Below, piece by piece: positions 19,450-31,387 of a DNA stretch of 64,000 nt. The notes beneath the pieces were generated by a model, which did not search any database, had not been told where the DNA came from, and saw only the letters and a list, made by a program, of their open reading frames with translations. Position 1 is the stretch's first letter; each line of letters starts with the position of its first letter. The stretch is from Folioceros fuciformis. Taxonomy: Eukaryota > Anthocerotophyta > Anthocerotopsida > Anthocerotales. A program made the translations under genes and the position numbers. Where the stretch lies: positions 42,852 to 106,851 of the forward strand of contig JBNGIO010006237.1 of the NCBI GenBank assembly GCA_049999805.1, written 5' to 3'.

Positions 19450-21114
19450 ATGGCTCCCAAGGCCAAACCGAAAGGCAAGGACAAGAATAAGAAGAAAGAC
19501 CCAATGGCACAAATGCAGGAAGAGATGGAAACAGTGAAGGCAGCCATGCTATCGAAGGAGCTCGAGATCTTCTGCCAAGTCGACAAGAACGAGAAATTGG
19601 AATTGAGATCCATGCACTTGTGCCAGACAGTTGAAACCATGAGTGAGGAAGCTAAGGCAGAGATAGACAAGCTGACGGAAGCCATATTCCATGTCACCCT
19701 GGAGAGAGATGTCCGAGAAAGCAAGCTTACGGCCTTAGACGCAGCCTTCAATGCGTTGAAGTTGGAAAACCAAACTGAGGTCTCGGCACTATTACAGCAG
19801 ATCCAGAAAATGAAAGATGGATATGAATTCAAAGTAGCTGACCTCCAGTTACAGCTGGACGACGCTCACGTTGAGCTACGAGACATGCACGATTTCTCCA
19901 TGAAGAGAGCTGCCATGGAAGCGGAGTTGGCCGGGCTCAGGGAACAGCTTGAGAAGGAACACAAACAACACCAAGAGGCGGTCAGTAATGCAGAGAGGAC
20001 AGCAGTTCAGGAGAAGGAGAGGCTCAAGAACGAGATGGCTCGGCGGATCCAAGAGACCATCGAGGAAATGGATAAGACTAATGACCAAAGACTGAGTGAG
20101 AAAACCAGGAAGGCAATGGCTCAGAACGACCATATGACCATGGAACTGGCATATCAGACAAGGCAAACAGAGCTGCTTCTGCACAAAAACGAGCTGCTGA
20201 CTAAAGAGAACGTCCAATTCCATCGAACTTGCCTCCTCCACAGGGAGATTGAGGAGGACCTGGGAAAGCGAATCCACATGTACCAAAAGACCATGCGTCT
20301 GCTGGTCTTCAAGCTACGGGCGATGCAGCATTCAGAAGAACAGCTCAAGCACGTGGTCTATGAGTCCGAACTGGAGAAGGAGAAGATGAGTCAGGACCTG
20401 GAAGCCCAGCACCGTGTGGCGGAAGGCCATGCTCAACCCGTCCGCAGGGACTCAAAGCTGAAAGAAATCATAGAGGAAAACTCTAAAAGAGCAGGCCACA
20501 TAGCAGAGGAAGCTGTGAAGTTCCTCTACGCTTGTCTCGAAGACAACGAGCTGGAAAGGCTCACCAGAGGTCACGACATTGGTGAGCAGAGCACCAGACC
20601 CAAGGCAGAAGATGTGACAGAGCTGCCCACAAACTTGAACAGCCTGGAGGATCTCACTACCTCACAAAGACGAGGAATTCTCATAGGCTTGTTGCGCACG
20701 GCCATCTCCTTGAGAGCTGTCACAATTCCTAGACTGTCCCAAGCTCCAGAAGGTGATCCAAGCTTGGCTGGAGAGAAGCCATTGAACCTCGGGGTCGAGC
20801 AAATACTGGCAATGGATGTGGACGCACTAGGATTGGACGACACCGTTCTCCTGGGCAGATCAAACAAACACCCGGTGTCAGTGGGAGTGCAAGTAGATGC
20901 TAAGGGCCTGCAACCTCGCCATGTCCGTATTCTCAAGTCCTACCATAGCCATGAAACCTCTTCAGAAGAAGGGACCCTGCATGCCCAGGAGCCCAAACCC
21001 ACCTTCGAATCAAGACGCGGTTCTCACCGGCCGCAGATTCATCACCATCACAGTTTGCATCACCACCACTCAGGCCATGTTCATCATCATGCCCATCACA
21101 ACCAACCGAGATAA
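19450..21114 (+). CDS. CFAP157: CFAP157-like ciliary coiled-coil protein
   Basis: Intronless frame of 554 residues starting at ATG 19450 (MAPKAKPKGKDKNKKK). The open frame begins slightly upstream only with a TTG. A Lys-rich N-terminus is followed by almost continuous coiled coil from about residue 20 to 330. The best-matching block is VQEKERLKNEMARRIQETIE with RKAMAQNDHMTMELAYQTRQ, which aligns in layout with animal CFAP157 (DUF4515): 'KDRLRKE...TKRAIxENxxItlqm'. In animals the protein acts at basal bodies and axonemes, notably of sperm. The C-terminus ends in a His-rich tail (HHHHSLHHHHSGHVHHHAHH) not expected from the family. Its presence implies a motile-sperm plant. ClpR3 follows on the same strand 330 bases on. 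Confidence 0.8.
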   Translation: MAPKAKPKGKDKNKKKDPMAQMQEEMETVKAAMLSKELEIFCQVDKNEKLELRSMHLCQTVETMSEEAKAEIDKLTEAIFHVTLERDVRESKLTALDAAFNALKLENQTEVSALLQQIQKMKDGYEFKVADLQLQLDDAHVELRDMHDFSMKRAAMEAELAGLREQLEKEHKQHQEAVSNAERTAVQEKERLKNEMARRIQETIEEMDKTNDQRLSEKTRKAMAQNDHMTMELAYQTRQTELLLHKNELLTKENVQFHRTCLLHREIEEDLGKRIHMYQKTMRLLVFKLRAMQHSEEQLKHVVYESELEKEKMSQDLEAQHRVAEGHAQPVRRDSKLKEIIEENSKRAGHIAEEAVKFLYACLEDNELERLTRGHDIGEQSTRPKAEDVTELPTNLNSLEDLTTSQRRGILIGLLRTAISLRAVTIPRLSQAPEGDPSLAGEKPLNLGVEQILAMDVDALGLDDTVLLGRSNKHPVSVGVQVDAKGLQPRHVRILKSYHSHETSSEEGTLHAQEPKPTFESRRGSHRPQIHHHHSLHHHHSGHVHHHAHHNQPR

Positions 21115-21443
21115 GGACCAGGCTAGGTAGGATGCTAGCCACCTAGGAGCATGGACTCTGGTGGAGTTTGAAACTCCCCAGCGCAGCCTAATGAAAGACA
21201 GCGTGGCCCGGTCCCAAGATCAAATCCCGAATCTTCACTCCCTACAGCAGGCCTTCAACAAATATTCCTACAGACTAACAGAAAACACGTGGAGTGAAGA
21301 AAGACACACAAGTCGTTTGTGTCATGGGTTGCCCGCATACACTTTGAGAGTCCCGTTGCAAGCGGCTCTATCTTTGCGGATCTCAAGAGGGGGCGACCAG
21401 CGGAGGTCCAACAGAAAGTGTCCGGATTCTGGCTATCAATTTG

Positions 21444-23204
21444 ATGGTAAGCCCCATGGCTGCCGAATGCTGCAGCAGCATGCTGTGCGGGCGGGCACCG
21501 TCTGCTCAGCAGCAGCTGCGGTCGTCGTCATGGCTTCCCAGGAGCGCCATGCTGCCTCGGCCGTCACGATCCCGTGTGTCCATGGCCCTGCCTTCCCTAC
21601 CCGGTCCCTCCAGTGACCCCTTCCTTGCCCGTCTGGCTGCTGTGGCTTCGACCGAGGAAGGGAAGGAGCAGCTGGCCCAGTCCAGGGGCGGTTATGAAGA
21701 CAGACCTCCTCTGCTGGATCTTGTGGCTGACACTAAGCTCATGGCAGCTCCAGCCCAGGTAGGCCGCTTCTTCCTTCGCCGCTTCATCCTGTTCTTTCGG
21801 CTGTTCTTGATGGACTTCACCCGAGGTTTATGCCTGAGGAATGGTGCAGGTTGAACGCTCAACTTCCTATAATGAGCACAGGCCTCGGCGGCCCCCTCCA
21901 GATTTGCCTTCTCTTCTCCTGAACAGTCGGATTGTGTACATTGGCATGCCGGTAGACCCCCTTACCATTCTAATTCGGACTTCGTCTTGGATGCCATGGC
22001 TGTGAGTGACTGACCTTGGTTCTTGTTTTGGAGTAGCTGGTACCAGCAGTGACAGAATTGGTGATAGCAGAGCTCTTGTACCTGCAATGGTTGGATCCAC
22101 GACAACCCACTTATGTGTACATCAACTCCACTGGAACCTCGAGGGCTGACGGTGAAACGGTAACGAGGAAAGCTAGATGGTGGCTGGGGCTTCCTAGATA
22201 GATCAAGTGTCCCCCCAAGGTTTAATGATTTTCGAGTCCATCAACAGGTTGGAATGGAGACCGAGGGTTTCGCCATCTATGACACTATGATGAACGTCAA
22301 AAACGAGGTGTGCGTTACCCGCCTGCAACCCCGTGCTCCTTACTCTGATAGGTCTTCGTTTCATCTAAATTTCGTCATGTCTTTGGTTTTACGTTGGCAG
22401 ATTCAAACAGTAGCCGTTGGGGCTGCCATTGGACAAGCCTGTTTGCTTTTGGCTGCCGGTAACAAAGGCAGGCGGTTCATGCTCCCTCATGCAACAGGTT
22501 GTTATGCTCGTGTTGCCTTTTACTTCTGTCAATAATCGGTTTCTGTTAGATGAAAGAACTGAAATGCGCAGTTCTCTTTGAGCAGCCATGATTCAACAAC
22601 CCCGACTACCGTCAACTGGTCAAATGTCAGCAATTGACGTTCATATTCGAGCCAGGGAGGTACTTCTGTGACCTCTGGTCGCATTGTGTCAACTGCTATA
22701 TCTGGTCTGGATTAATTTCTCTTGCGCATTCGTGGCAGGTTATCAACAACAGGGACACACTTGTGGAACTACTCGCCCGCCATTCAGGCAATGTAAGTAG
22801 CATGCTTTTGTCCATCCTGAGTCCATAATATGTGTGCAGAAGCCAGGGGTCATGTTTCAAGTTTCCTTTCCCTCGACTTGGCAGTCTTTCGAGAAGGTCT
22901 CCAAAGTCATGGAGCGGCCATTTTACATGAACCCCAGGAAAGCCGTGGAGTTTGGTGTTGCTGACAAGGTGATCTTCATATGCCTTGCTGCCTTCAAAAG
23001 TTTCCAATGATGCCCATATTTCGAGTGCAAATGGTGTCGAATAATGTCAAATTGTGTCGCTGTGTACAGATTTTGTGGCGTGGTCAAGAAGCAATGGCAG
23101 AAACTTTGAAGGCCGAAGAGTGGGATCAAAGGGCAGGTATCAGAATGATCGAGCGTCCAATGACGTACGGTACACCCGAGTCGTCGGGATCTGGCCTCGG
23201 GTAA
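21444..23204 (+). CDS. CLPR3: Plastid Clp protease subunit ClpR3 (non-catalytic)
   Basis: Nine exons: 21444-21758, 21850-21951, 22037-22159, 22248-22307, 22401-22497, 22586-22659, 22739-22792, 22885-22968 and 23070-23204. All GT-AG and in phase; 347 residues. An N-terminal Ser/Arg/Ala-rich stretch is a likely transit peptide. The Clp fold follows: RIVYIGMPLVPAVTELVIAE, YINSTGT, GMETEGFAIYDTMM, then VAVGAAIGQACLLLAAG, where ClpP would have its catalytic Ser. MIQQPRLPS replaces the catalytic-His context. The ILWRGQEAMAE tail and the overall pattern match ClpR3 rather than R1, R2 or R4. It forms part of the plastid ClpPR core, where R subunits are structural. The gene converges on choline monooxygenase, with only 171 bases between stop codons. 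A start at ATG 21456 is possible. Confidence 0.92.
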
Positions 23205-23375
23205 CAAGTCAGTGAAGGCTTTTGAGTGCTTGAAGTCAGCTTGATGGTCACTCATTCCAAATTACAGTTGTCTGTGAAATTGAGGTGTGACACATGTAAT
23301 AGGAGAAATCGGCTCTTGTGAAAGTAGATCTGTCAAGTGAATCATATGCTAATCCAGGATGATTATATCGATACA

Positions 23376-25598
23376 CTAAGTGGAGAGATTGTCGTGGAGT
23401 AGACAATGAAAATGATGCATTGCTTGTTCCACTCTTGGCGCGTATCGTCCTTCATCGTACGCTGGTGATGCAAGCCCAGTTTGCACGTCCTCGCACAATC
23501 TGATATCTTCCCTCTGTTGCACGAACGAAGATGAAATCCAGCATCTATCACAATCAACACGCTGTGAAATTGTAGAAGCAGTTACCTGAATTTTTTCACT
23601 CTCTTCGATGCTTCTCTCAATGAAGGCGTGGTCCTGCTGTGCAACAGAATTCACAACAAAAGTTGGATTCGGACGTTCAAGAACTCCAAACACGTTTCGT
23701 AAAAATGACTGACCTTCGTACGAGAGTCCAAAAAGAAGTCGAATATAACCCGACATTGGCTGGGTGATAACGGTAGCACGAGATTTGTGTCCATCCAAGG
23801 ACCATACCTGACATACCAGATACGAGGTGAGAACAGGTATCGTTGAGCTTTGGGATGCTCAAGTCTTCACATGCGATACATTGAAAGTGGCGAAGACCTG
23901 TTTATCATGAAGTTGGGGTAGACAAATGCATAGGTAGCCAGACTCCCAAGCCTATTGGCATCGTCAGAAGATTGAGAAGCTCGGCACGTCTGTATGCTCA
24001 CTCTATCATGCAGCTGATTGAGACGGGCAGCAAGTACGTCATAAAAACTTGATGCAGTGATTCAAGAGATGGAAGGTAGTGAAACTTCCAAGCTCGTACC
24101 TTAGTTGTATAACTCTTAAGATCCAGACCAGCAGCCAGGCCTTTGTGAGCGTAGGGAACATGATACCCACCATCTAAGTAGTTGTCACAGTAAACCTGTC
24201 CCACCTCCCAAACAAACGTTCCTCAGAGTGATAAAGAGGAAGTATGCACTGAGCGGATGGATATAAGCCCTTGAAAGAATCACAAAACCTACAAACGTGT
24301 TGTGCAACCTTCCAGTTGCAGTTCAGCGTGTACTCTCGCCTTGCCACATGACATAAGGATGCATCAATCCCTGCATCTGAGAGCTCTTGCGATGCAGGGC
24401 CAAGCCATTTGGAATCTATATTTGCTGTTCCCACTTCTTCAGCCTCTACTTCCATCCCCTCCCTGTGCAAGCTGATGAGCACGAAAGGACCCCATGTAGC
24501 CACTCCTATAGGTAGTAACCCGTACTCCTGTAGAATGAGACCCAGCATCAGCCACAAGTATATTGCTTCAACGCATGTCGAACGAGAAAGCCAAGCAGCA
24601 CGACTTTACTGCAAGCACTGTACTACTTGAGGTCCTCTTTGTGGAAAACATACACGTGCAGAGAAGTTTCGCATGCCTCCAACCCGAGTGGCTTTTTGGA
24701 GTCTGCCATCCAAGCCATACGTCCAGCCCTGTTTCCACAATCGGGTGGCAAACCTTTCCTACTCAGATCCTCCGTCAACAGCAGACCTCGAAAGTGGCAA
24801 AGGGCAGCAATACACACATGATACGGGCAGACAAATGCATTGGCACAGCCAGAGCCACTGGCGATAGCTGCTGCATGATGCCGACAGACATTATGAAAGG
24901 CCTGCAAGCAGCCGGCGTGGTCCCTGCAAACCACATACTTGATCTTGCCTACGCTGCAGACGAATCCACGAGGCTAAATCTTAGAACCCATCTGCAGATC
25001 TACGTCCTCCTCTTCAAGGGAGACGCATCACCTACCTGCCAGTGAAGAAGCTGCCCGGCTCCTTGACTTGTTCTGAATGACCTGCTTCATCCAAAATTAC
25101 GCTGTTTTCAACGCACGAATGCCACCACACGCTGGCTTGATATCACATTCTCCACAAATCGCAAAATATTACCCACACACTGCCAGCCCCGGCAAAACAC
25201 ACGCTCCATCTCTACGGCAGCAAATGATTCGCTCGTGTACCAGGAACTAGGAGGCGTGCATGCCTCTTCCACAGACAGGGACCTGTCGAATCTCATCACC
25301 TGGAACAGGAAGTCTTGTTCCTCTGTCCTCTTTATCCGTGACGGAGAACTGAAATCGCAGCTTACTCCTGCACATCAAATAGGTCCCATCCTCCCCGTTA
25401 TCATCCTGCTAGACGAATCCTGAAGCTCACAAATTGGGCAGACAAGGATATCAAACCGCTGCCGTGTGCAGGGACCGCTTTTGAAGCAGACGCACGGAGC
25501 AAATTCAGGCTCTGTTTCCTGCAGCCCAGTCTCTGCGCAAGGAGACTGGCGAACTTGCCACCTTCCTTCCTACCCAGTAAGGCCCCCGAGCTCGCCAT
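23376..25598 (-). CDS. CMO: Choline monooxygenase (Rieske non-heme iron oxygenase), plastid
   Basis: Eleven exons: 25598-25431, 25299-25173, 25081-25036, 24953-24818, 24728-24654, 24527-24309, 24195-24100, 24013-23898, 23807-23714, 23633-23586 and 23513-23376. All GT-AG with matching phases; 420 residues, close to seed-plant CMO. A basic, Ser/Ala-rich first exon is a probable transit peptide. TPPSSWYT and RGWQCVG-HSEQVKEPGSFFTG lead into the Rieske centre: Cys137-x-His139 and Cys156-x2-His159 (CRHH...CPYH). The mononuclear iron region DNYLDGGYHVPYAH gives His269 and His274. The tail EQAMHHFHCLLH is also typical. The enzyme oxidises choline to betaine aldehyde hydrate with ferredoxin in the stroma, the first step to glycine betaine. 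Whether this protein uses choline is inferred from similarity only. Exon 1 joining is the least certain part. Confidence 0.88.
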
Positions 25599-26087
25599 GC
25601 TCAGATGTTGTGGGAATCGAAGTCCAAAGTTCAGTGAAGGGATTCGCGGAGGAGGAAGGTCTGCTTACAGACATACTACGTACTGTAGGTGAATTGCGTT
25701 TACTGTAACCTGGAGGTTTAAACTTCCTATCCCCCTTGGCGAGGCATACAAAGCACGTTCACGCCCTGACATCGATCTAAACACTGCACAGGCGAGGAGC
25801 CATCGATCCCGCGGAAGACACGGCTGCCTGGATTCGCTGCAAATTTTGCGCGTGAAGAGAGCTTCCTTTCGATGTGCAGATGAGGAGGTGTGGTGCGGGC
25901 TGCAGTACGGCCGGTTGCAGGATGCTGACCAAGGTGGAGCCAAGTGGGCATGGACATAATGCTGGATCCGGGGCGAGGAGAGCTCAGCTATGCTTCTAAA
26001 TGCGGGGCAGCCTGTCCAGGTTCTGTGTCGGTGCCAGGAGGAATATGACTTGACTGTCTCTTTGGAGTGCTGCGACAAAGCGGCACG
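25599..26087. promoter_or_regulatory. Shared promoter region of CMO and SCY1-like genes
   Basis: Only 489 bases separate the two divergent start codons, so both promoters and 5' leaders must fit here. I see no convincing TATA box. A 206-residue minus-strand frame crosses the region but is a shadow of SCY1-like exon 1. Confidence 0.6.
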
Positions 26088-29000
26088 ATGTTGAAGTTTT
26101 TGAAGGGAGTGGTTGGATCGGCCGGGGGCATCAGGGATCTGCCTTATAACCTGGGCGAGCCGTATTCCGAGGCGTGGGGGGCCTGGACTCATTACCGCGG
26201 CACGTCTAAGGTAGTCTCCCTTGTTGCCTGAGGGAAAGCAGATATGGCCACAAACCTGGATCCACAAGCCAATTGCCAGTTGCACGATCCTAACGTAGTT
26301 TGTACTTTGAACCGCCCCACCGTGTCACTCAGCTCGGGATTGTGCTGAGGATTTGTTATGGCTTGCCGGAAGCTGGATGCAGTTAGCTGAGAATGGGTTT
26401 CTCCGTGCCCGAAACTGCTTCCGGTTATGATCTGCCTGAGTTGCGAATTTTTTCCTTTCCTTCTTGACTCTTTAGTCAGAGCACATAAGAGCGTGGGGTG
26501 CCCTCTTCTCTGTTTGTGGGCAGGAGGATAATACTCCTGTGTCTATATTCTCATTTGTGGGGAACAGCAGTCAAGATGGTCGAATGGTGGCAGCTCGCAA
26601 CGGAGTCAAGCGTCTTCGGATGGTAACTGTTGAGCGAACTAAAAGTGATCTTAGAATCTAGTGATGAGCCCAAGCTGTTACTCATCGTCAGCAAATATTG
26701 CTATTGTGCAGGTTAGACATCCAAGTGTTCTGTCATTTCTGCATTCTACAGAGGTGGAAACAAATGAAGGTGGTCTTGTCCGACCTACGATCTACCTTGT
26801 TACTGAGCCCGTCACCCCATTATACGAGAAGCTGAAGGAGCTCAATTTGCAAGGCAGTCAAAGGCATGTAATAAGAACTCCGTGGATTATCATTCAAGTT
26901 CTTGATAGAAAAGCCATGGTGGTTAACTCTTTTGGGGTGATGCTATCATATCTATCTTTGCTGTGTGTGAAGGGATGAATATTATGCATTGGGCCTCCAT
27001 CAAATTGCCAAGGCCGTCAGCTTTCTGAACAATGACAACAAGCTGGTTAGCGCTCCGTTTCTCTGGGGTTATCTTCTCAGCTGTAGATGCTTTGCAGTGA
27101 AGTTGATTTATTCTGGGAGAAAAGTCTCAAGGGTGCCTGTTTGTATTCTTGGCAGGTCCATGGGAATGTGTGCTTATCATCTGTAGTTGTTACACCAACT
27201 TTAGACTGGAAGCTGCATGCTTTTGATGTTCTCTCAGAGTTTGATGGACAAAACCCAGCTGCAGCGGGTCCCATGCTAGTGAGTGTCTTGCCGTGGGATG
27301 ATCATAGGTTGGGCATTCTTGGAGTGGTTGTGCTTATCATAACCTGTTTGTGCACATGCAGCCTCATGAGTGGCTTGTAGGATCACAATATAAGCCTACC
27401 GAGCTGGGAAAGACTGACTGGGCTACTATAAGGAGGTCCCCACCTTGGGCTATTGACTCATGGGGCTTAGGTGCATACATCTAGCTTCCCGATGGGCAAC
27501 AACCTATCTCTCAATCGCATTGTCCACCTTGTTAGAAGAAAAGACTCCGCTAGACTCCTCTTTGAAAGGAAGCCAATCCTGTTGCTGTGCAGGTTGTTTC
27601 ATTCATGAGCTCTTTTTTGGAACTAAGCTTTTGAAGACTGAAGATCTGCGAAACACTGGATCTATACCTAAGGTTGTGAAGTTTAAACAACATGTGATGC
27701 ATAGAAGCACTGTTCGAAGCATTTGTTTTCATGTGCTTGATTGCGAGAAGACTGTCAAATCACTAGTTCGACTGGCACTACAGTGGCATGCATGCCCTCT
27801 TTGCCCACAATGCATGCGTTTTGTAATGTGTGTGCTTGTCACGCAGAGTCTTCTTCCAGACTATCAGCGGCTTCTGCACTCTGCTCCAGCAAGCAGGTTA
27901 AATTCTGCAAAGCTCCTGGAGAACCATGGTATGAATCTTGTACTTGTCATGAAAAGCTACTTATGAGCTCATTCACAGCTTTCTCCATGTGTCAGTGCCT
28001 CGCATGTCAATGTGCTCATTATCAGTTTCACCACATGCTGATTTTGATTCACAGAATATTTTCAGAACAAGTTGGTGCAAACTATCCAGTTCATGGAAAC
28101 TTTGAATCTGAAGGATACTGTAGATAAGGACAGCTTCTTTCGGAAACTACCGACATTAGTGGAACAGCTGCCAAGGGAGATCGTCACTCGGAAGGTACTC
28201 CAGACTCGTTTGCTTGCTGTCTCTTAGACCACTCTCTAACTCTTGTGGCTCATCCGCTTTTCATTCTCAAGCTGATGAGTCGCACATTGTATGTTTCTCA
28301 GTTGCTGCCACTTCTTGCTTCGGCCTTGGAGTTTGGTTCTGCTGCAGCACTTGCTCTTACTCCTCTTCTTAAAATGGGATCATGGCTTTCAGCAGAGGAG
28401 TTCAATGCCAGGGTATTCATTGCCCTCCCCCCGATTGCTGAATTTGATCATTGAATTTGTCCGAACTTACCTTACACTTGGCCTACAACGCAGGTCCTAC
28501 CAACAGTTGTGAAACTGTTTGCTTCCAATGACCGGGGTATCCGGATCGGGCTACTTCAGCACATTGATCAATTTGGGTCGTCCTTGTCCACCACCGTGGT
28601 TGATGAGCAGGTGGATTTGCTGACTGTAGTAGTGCAATGAGTCTTACTTTTCATTGAACTGCCACTCTTCACTTGGCTGTGTTGGTGGTTGGTACAGGTG
28701 TGAAGTCTGGTTGAGTCGTTTCATTGTAGTTGTCTACCTGGATTCACTTATACCTTTCTGTTACCCGGAATTTCAATGAGACTTCCTTTTGGCACAGATT
28801 TTCCCACACCTGTCAACTGGGTTCTCAGACACAGCAGCAGTTGTTCGAGAGCTCACTCTGAAGTCAATGCAAACACTTGCTCCGAAGGTGCGCAGCTGTG
28901 TAACCCGTCCTCATGATGTTGAAGGAGACTCTCATATGGCGGTAGGAAGGTAGACCTTGTTGTGGCTGCCCTTTGAACCTGATGTGCTTGTCTGATGCCT

Positions 29001-30969
29001 GCAGTTATCTCAACGGACTATCACGGGCTCTCTGTTGAAGTACTTGTCCAAATTACAGGTATACCATGCGACGTAGATTACGACCCTGCTCACTGGAGCG
29101 TCTGGGTTGCTGGATCGGGGATATCCAGCATTTCTCCATTCAGAGAGGGAATGTTGCAAGTGCTGTTTCAGACCTTAGGTGTTCATTTATGCATGACCTC
29201 AGTTTGTTAGATATTGTAAGCTGTCCATCCCTGTACATACTGTTGCATGGTGGGTTCCAGGTGGATGAGGAAGCAGCTATTCGAGCAAATACCACAATTT
29301 TACTTGGCAATATTGCGTCACATTTTAATGATGCGGTATGGTCAGTACGTTCTGCTGTACTGTTGTGGAAACTGTCACTGGTTGCAAAACTTCATCGTTG
29401 GTACTCATCTGTGATAGTTTTGCAGACCCGAAAGCGTGTTTTGATTAATGCTTTCACAGTGAGAGCTCTTCGTGATGGGTTTGCACCTGCAAGGGGAGCA
29501 GGTACGAAGCGATCAGAGGAATGACAACTGCTGCAACGTAGTTGAGCAGAGCATAAATCGTGTAAAAATCGTCATTCCCAAACTCGATGGATGCATGAAG
29601 TTGTTGGTTGCTGGGTTTGCAGGTATCATGGCTCTAATGGCCACGAAGGAATATTATGATGTGACGGAAGTGGCGACTAGGATCCTTCCCCATCTTGTGG
29701 CTTTAACAGTGGATGCGGACACGTACTTTTCTTCTGCCCATACGTGAAGTGGTTTGGTGAGTATGATGGCGGCTGTGCAGGTGAAAACCGGTGCTGACTG
29801 CGGATCCTGTGGCAGTGATGTGAGGGGAAAAGCATTCCAAGCTGCAGACATGTTTTTGCAGTTGGTCAAGAAGTATCATGAGAAGGTAGTCCGCAAGTCT
29901 TCTGTGTAGCGAGCAGGGAACCGTACTTTTGGATTTGGCTCAGTGACTGTTGGAAATCGTGCAGCAAGATTCGGGAGATGTCTCTACCACAAGTATTACA
30001 GCCCCAATCGGAGGAGGAGCTGTTGCAGCCTCTGGACTTCTGAGGTTTGTAGCTGACACCGGTGTTTTCATCTGGTCCAGTGGGGTATGTTGGCCGACAT
30101 TTGTTGTTGCGTTGTAGCTGGGCTGTCAGTTCCTTCGCAACCAAGGCCAAGGGCGCCGAGCAAACTAGTACCACGACTGGCGTAATTATGCAAGCAAATG
30201 TTGGTGCCAATGCGCAGCCCGTAGCTAGCACAGGTGAGAAGTACAGAATCACGGAAAATGTCATGTGGTGCTGAGAAACGTAGCTGTCCCCCCTGACTTC
30301 CGCGCTTGCTCGTCCTGTCCAGGTACCCTGAACCTACCGGCTGCAAGAACGGAACAGGCCAACTCGTTGTTTCCTGATTCTTCAGCCCACTTGATTCCTG
30401 ATGGATGGGGAGAGCTCGAGTCTAACGGATACCAAGCCGGGGAAGATGACAAGGGATGGGAAGACCTGATAGTCTTTGACGAGCCACCCCCGCCAGCTAT
30501 GGCCAGAATACAGGCTGCACAGCAAAGACCCGTGACAGTGCTGAAAACACCGGCCATTCCCCCTCCTCCTTCAGACGTATTCTCGAGCAGCCAAGGTGAG
30601 TCACTTCACAGCGTGAAATCTCTGATCCTCGCCCACGTGTGACCTTAGGAGTCTAAAAGTGCCTGGCTTGTGGTCCCAGCGGATGACCTGTTCCAGTCCA
30701 GCACGACAACTACAAAGAGCAGCGACGGATGGGGCAACGACGATGACGATCCTTGGGCTTCCATTGCTGCCCCTCCCCCCTCAACAACTGCAAAGCCTCT
30801 AAGCAGCTCCACGGTAGCAGGCAGAGGATCTGGTGCGCCTCGTGTGAGGCTGGCACAGCATGTCTCCATACACGGTGACTCTGGACCCAAAGTGGGGGTG
30901 GGTAGAGCCCGTGGTCGAGCGGGACCTCTCAAGCTTGGCGTCCAACGCATCAATCGCACAACAGAGTAG
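26088..30969 (+). CDS. SCYL1: SCY1-like pseudokinase with HEAT repeats
   Basis: Twenty-one exons: 26088-26210, 26524-26622, 26712-26863, 26973-27045, 27156-27278, 27362-27470, 27593-27672, 27847-27928, 28055-28194, 28302-28412, 28494-28610, 28798-28887, 29005-29058, 29261-29335, 29426-29501, 29623-29722, 29816-29885, 29965-30044, 30118-30233, 30323-30595 and 30680-30969. The total is 810 residues, all phases consistent. The kinase-like lobe (DLPYNLGEPY, NGVKRLRM, VRHPSVLSFLHSTE, YLVTEPVTPL, HGNVCLSSV) has HGN in place of the catalytic HRD loop and lacks a DFG. HEAT-type helices follow (LLPLLASALEFGSAAALALT, IMALMATKEYYDVTEVATRI), then a low-complexity C-terminus with GWG...DPWAS. SCYL1 proteins bind COPI and act in Golgi-ER traffic and tRNA export. 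Intron 3 appears to be GC-AG. Confidence 0.92.
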
Positions 30970-31387
30970 GCGTGTAGCGTTGTCCGTGTATTCCCACATT
31001 AGCAATTCTATTTTGTCCGTCGCGGATGCCCATTTCGTGCACATGAACATGTGCTTGTCACTGTGCAAGATTCAAAATTCTACGTGTCGTACAATGGATA
31101 AGACAGACAGCTCAGGATCTGTATCTAAGCGTCAGTTAGTGCACACATGATGCCCAGTGTCTTACAGTTGTCCATTTGTCGGAATCGGACACCGCCTCGG
31201 CTGGCTGTCTCGTGTCAACTGCCTTGAGATAAGGCCACCTCGGCTGGCTGTCTCGTGTCCACTGCCTTAAGATAACACGTCGCTTTCTACATACTCGAGG
31301 GTAGTTTTTCTCAACTGCCTGCCCGGAGATAACACGTTGCTTTCTATATACTCGAGGATAGTTTTTGTGTAGACGGAAGCTTATGTA
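30970..31387. repeat. Two adjacent short direct duplications
   Basis: A unit of about 45 bases with 'cacctcggctggctgtctcg' appears at 31191 and again at 31236. A second unit, 'gataacacgt-gctttct' through 'ctcgagg-tagttttt', appears at 31274 and at 31328. These sit between the SCY1-like gene and the MITE. Confidence 0.8.

Noticed and set aside
25665-26285. Minus-strand frame of 206 residues upstream of CMO
   Set aside because: Antisense to SCY1-like exon 1 and its leader; no match to the CMO N-terminus, which is complete in its own exon.
27847-27960. Donor AG/GTTAAA at 27897 in the SCY1-like gene
   Set aside because: Reading through gives the conserved RLNSAKLLEN sequence; the true donor is at 27929.
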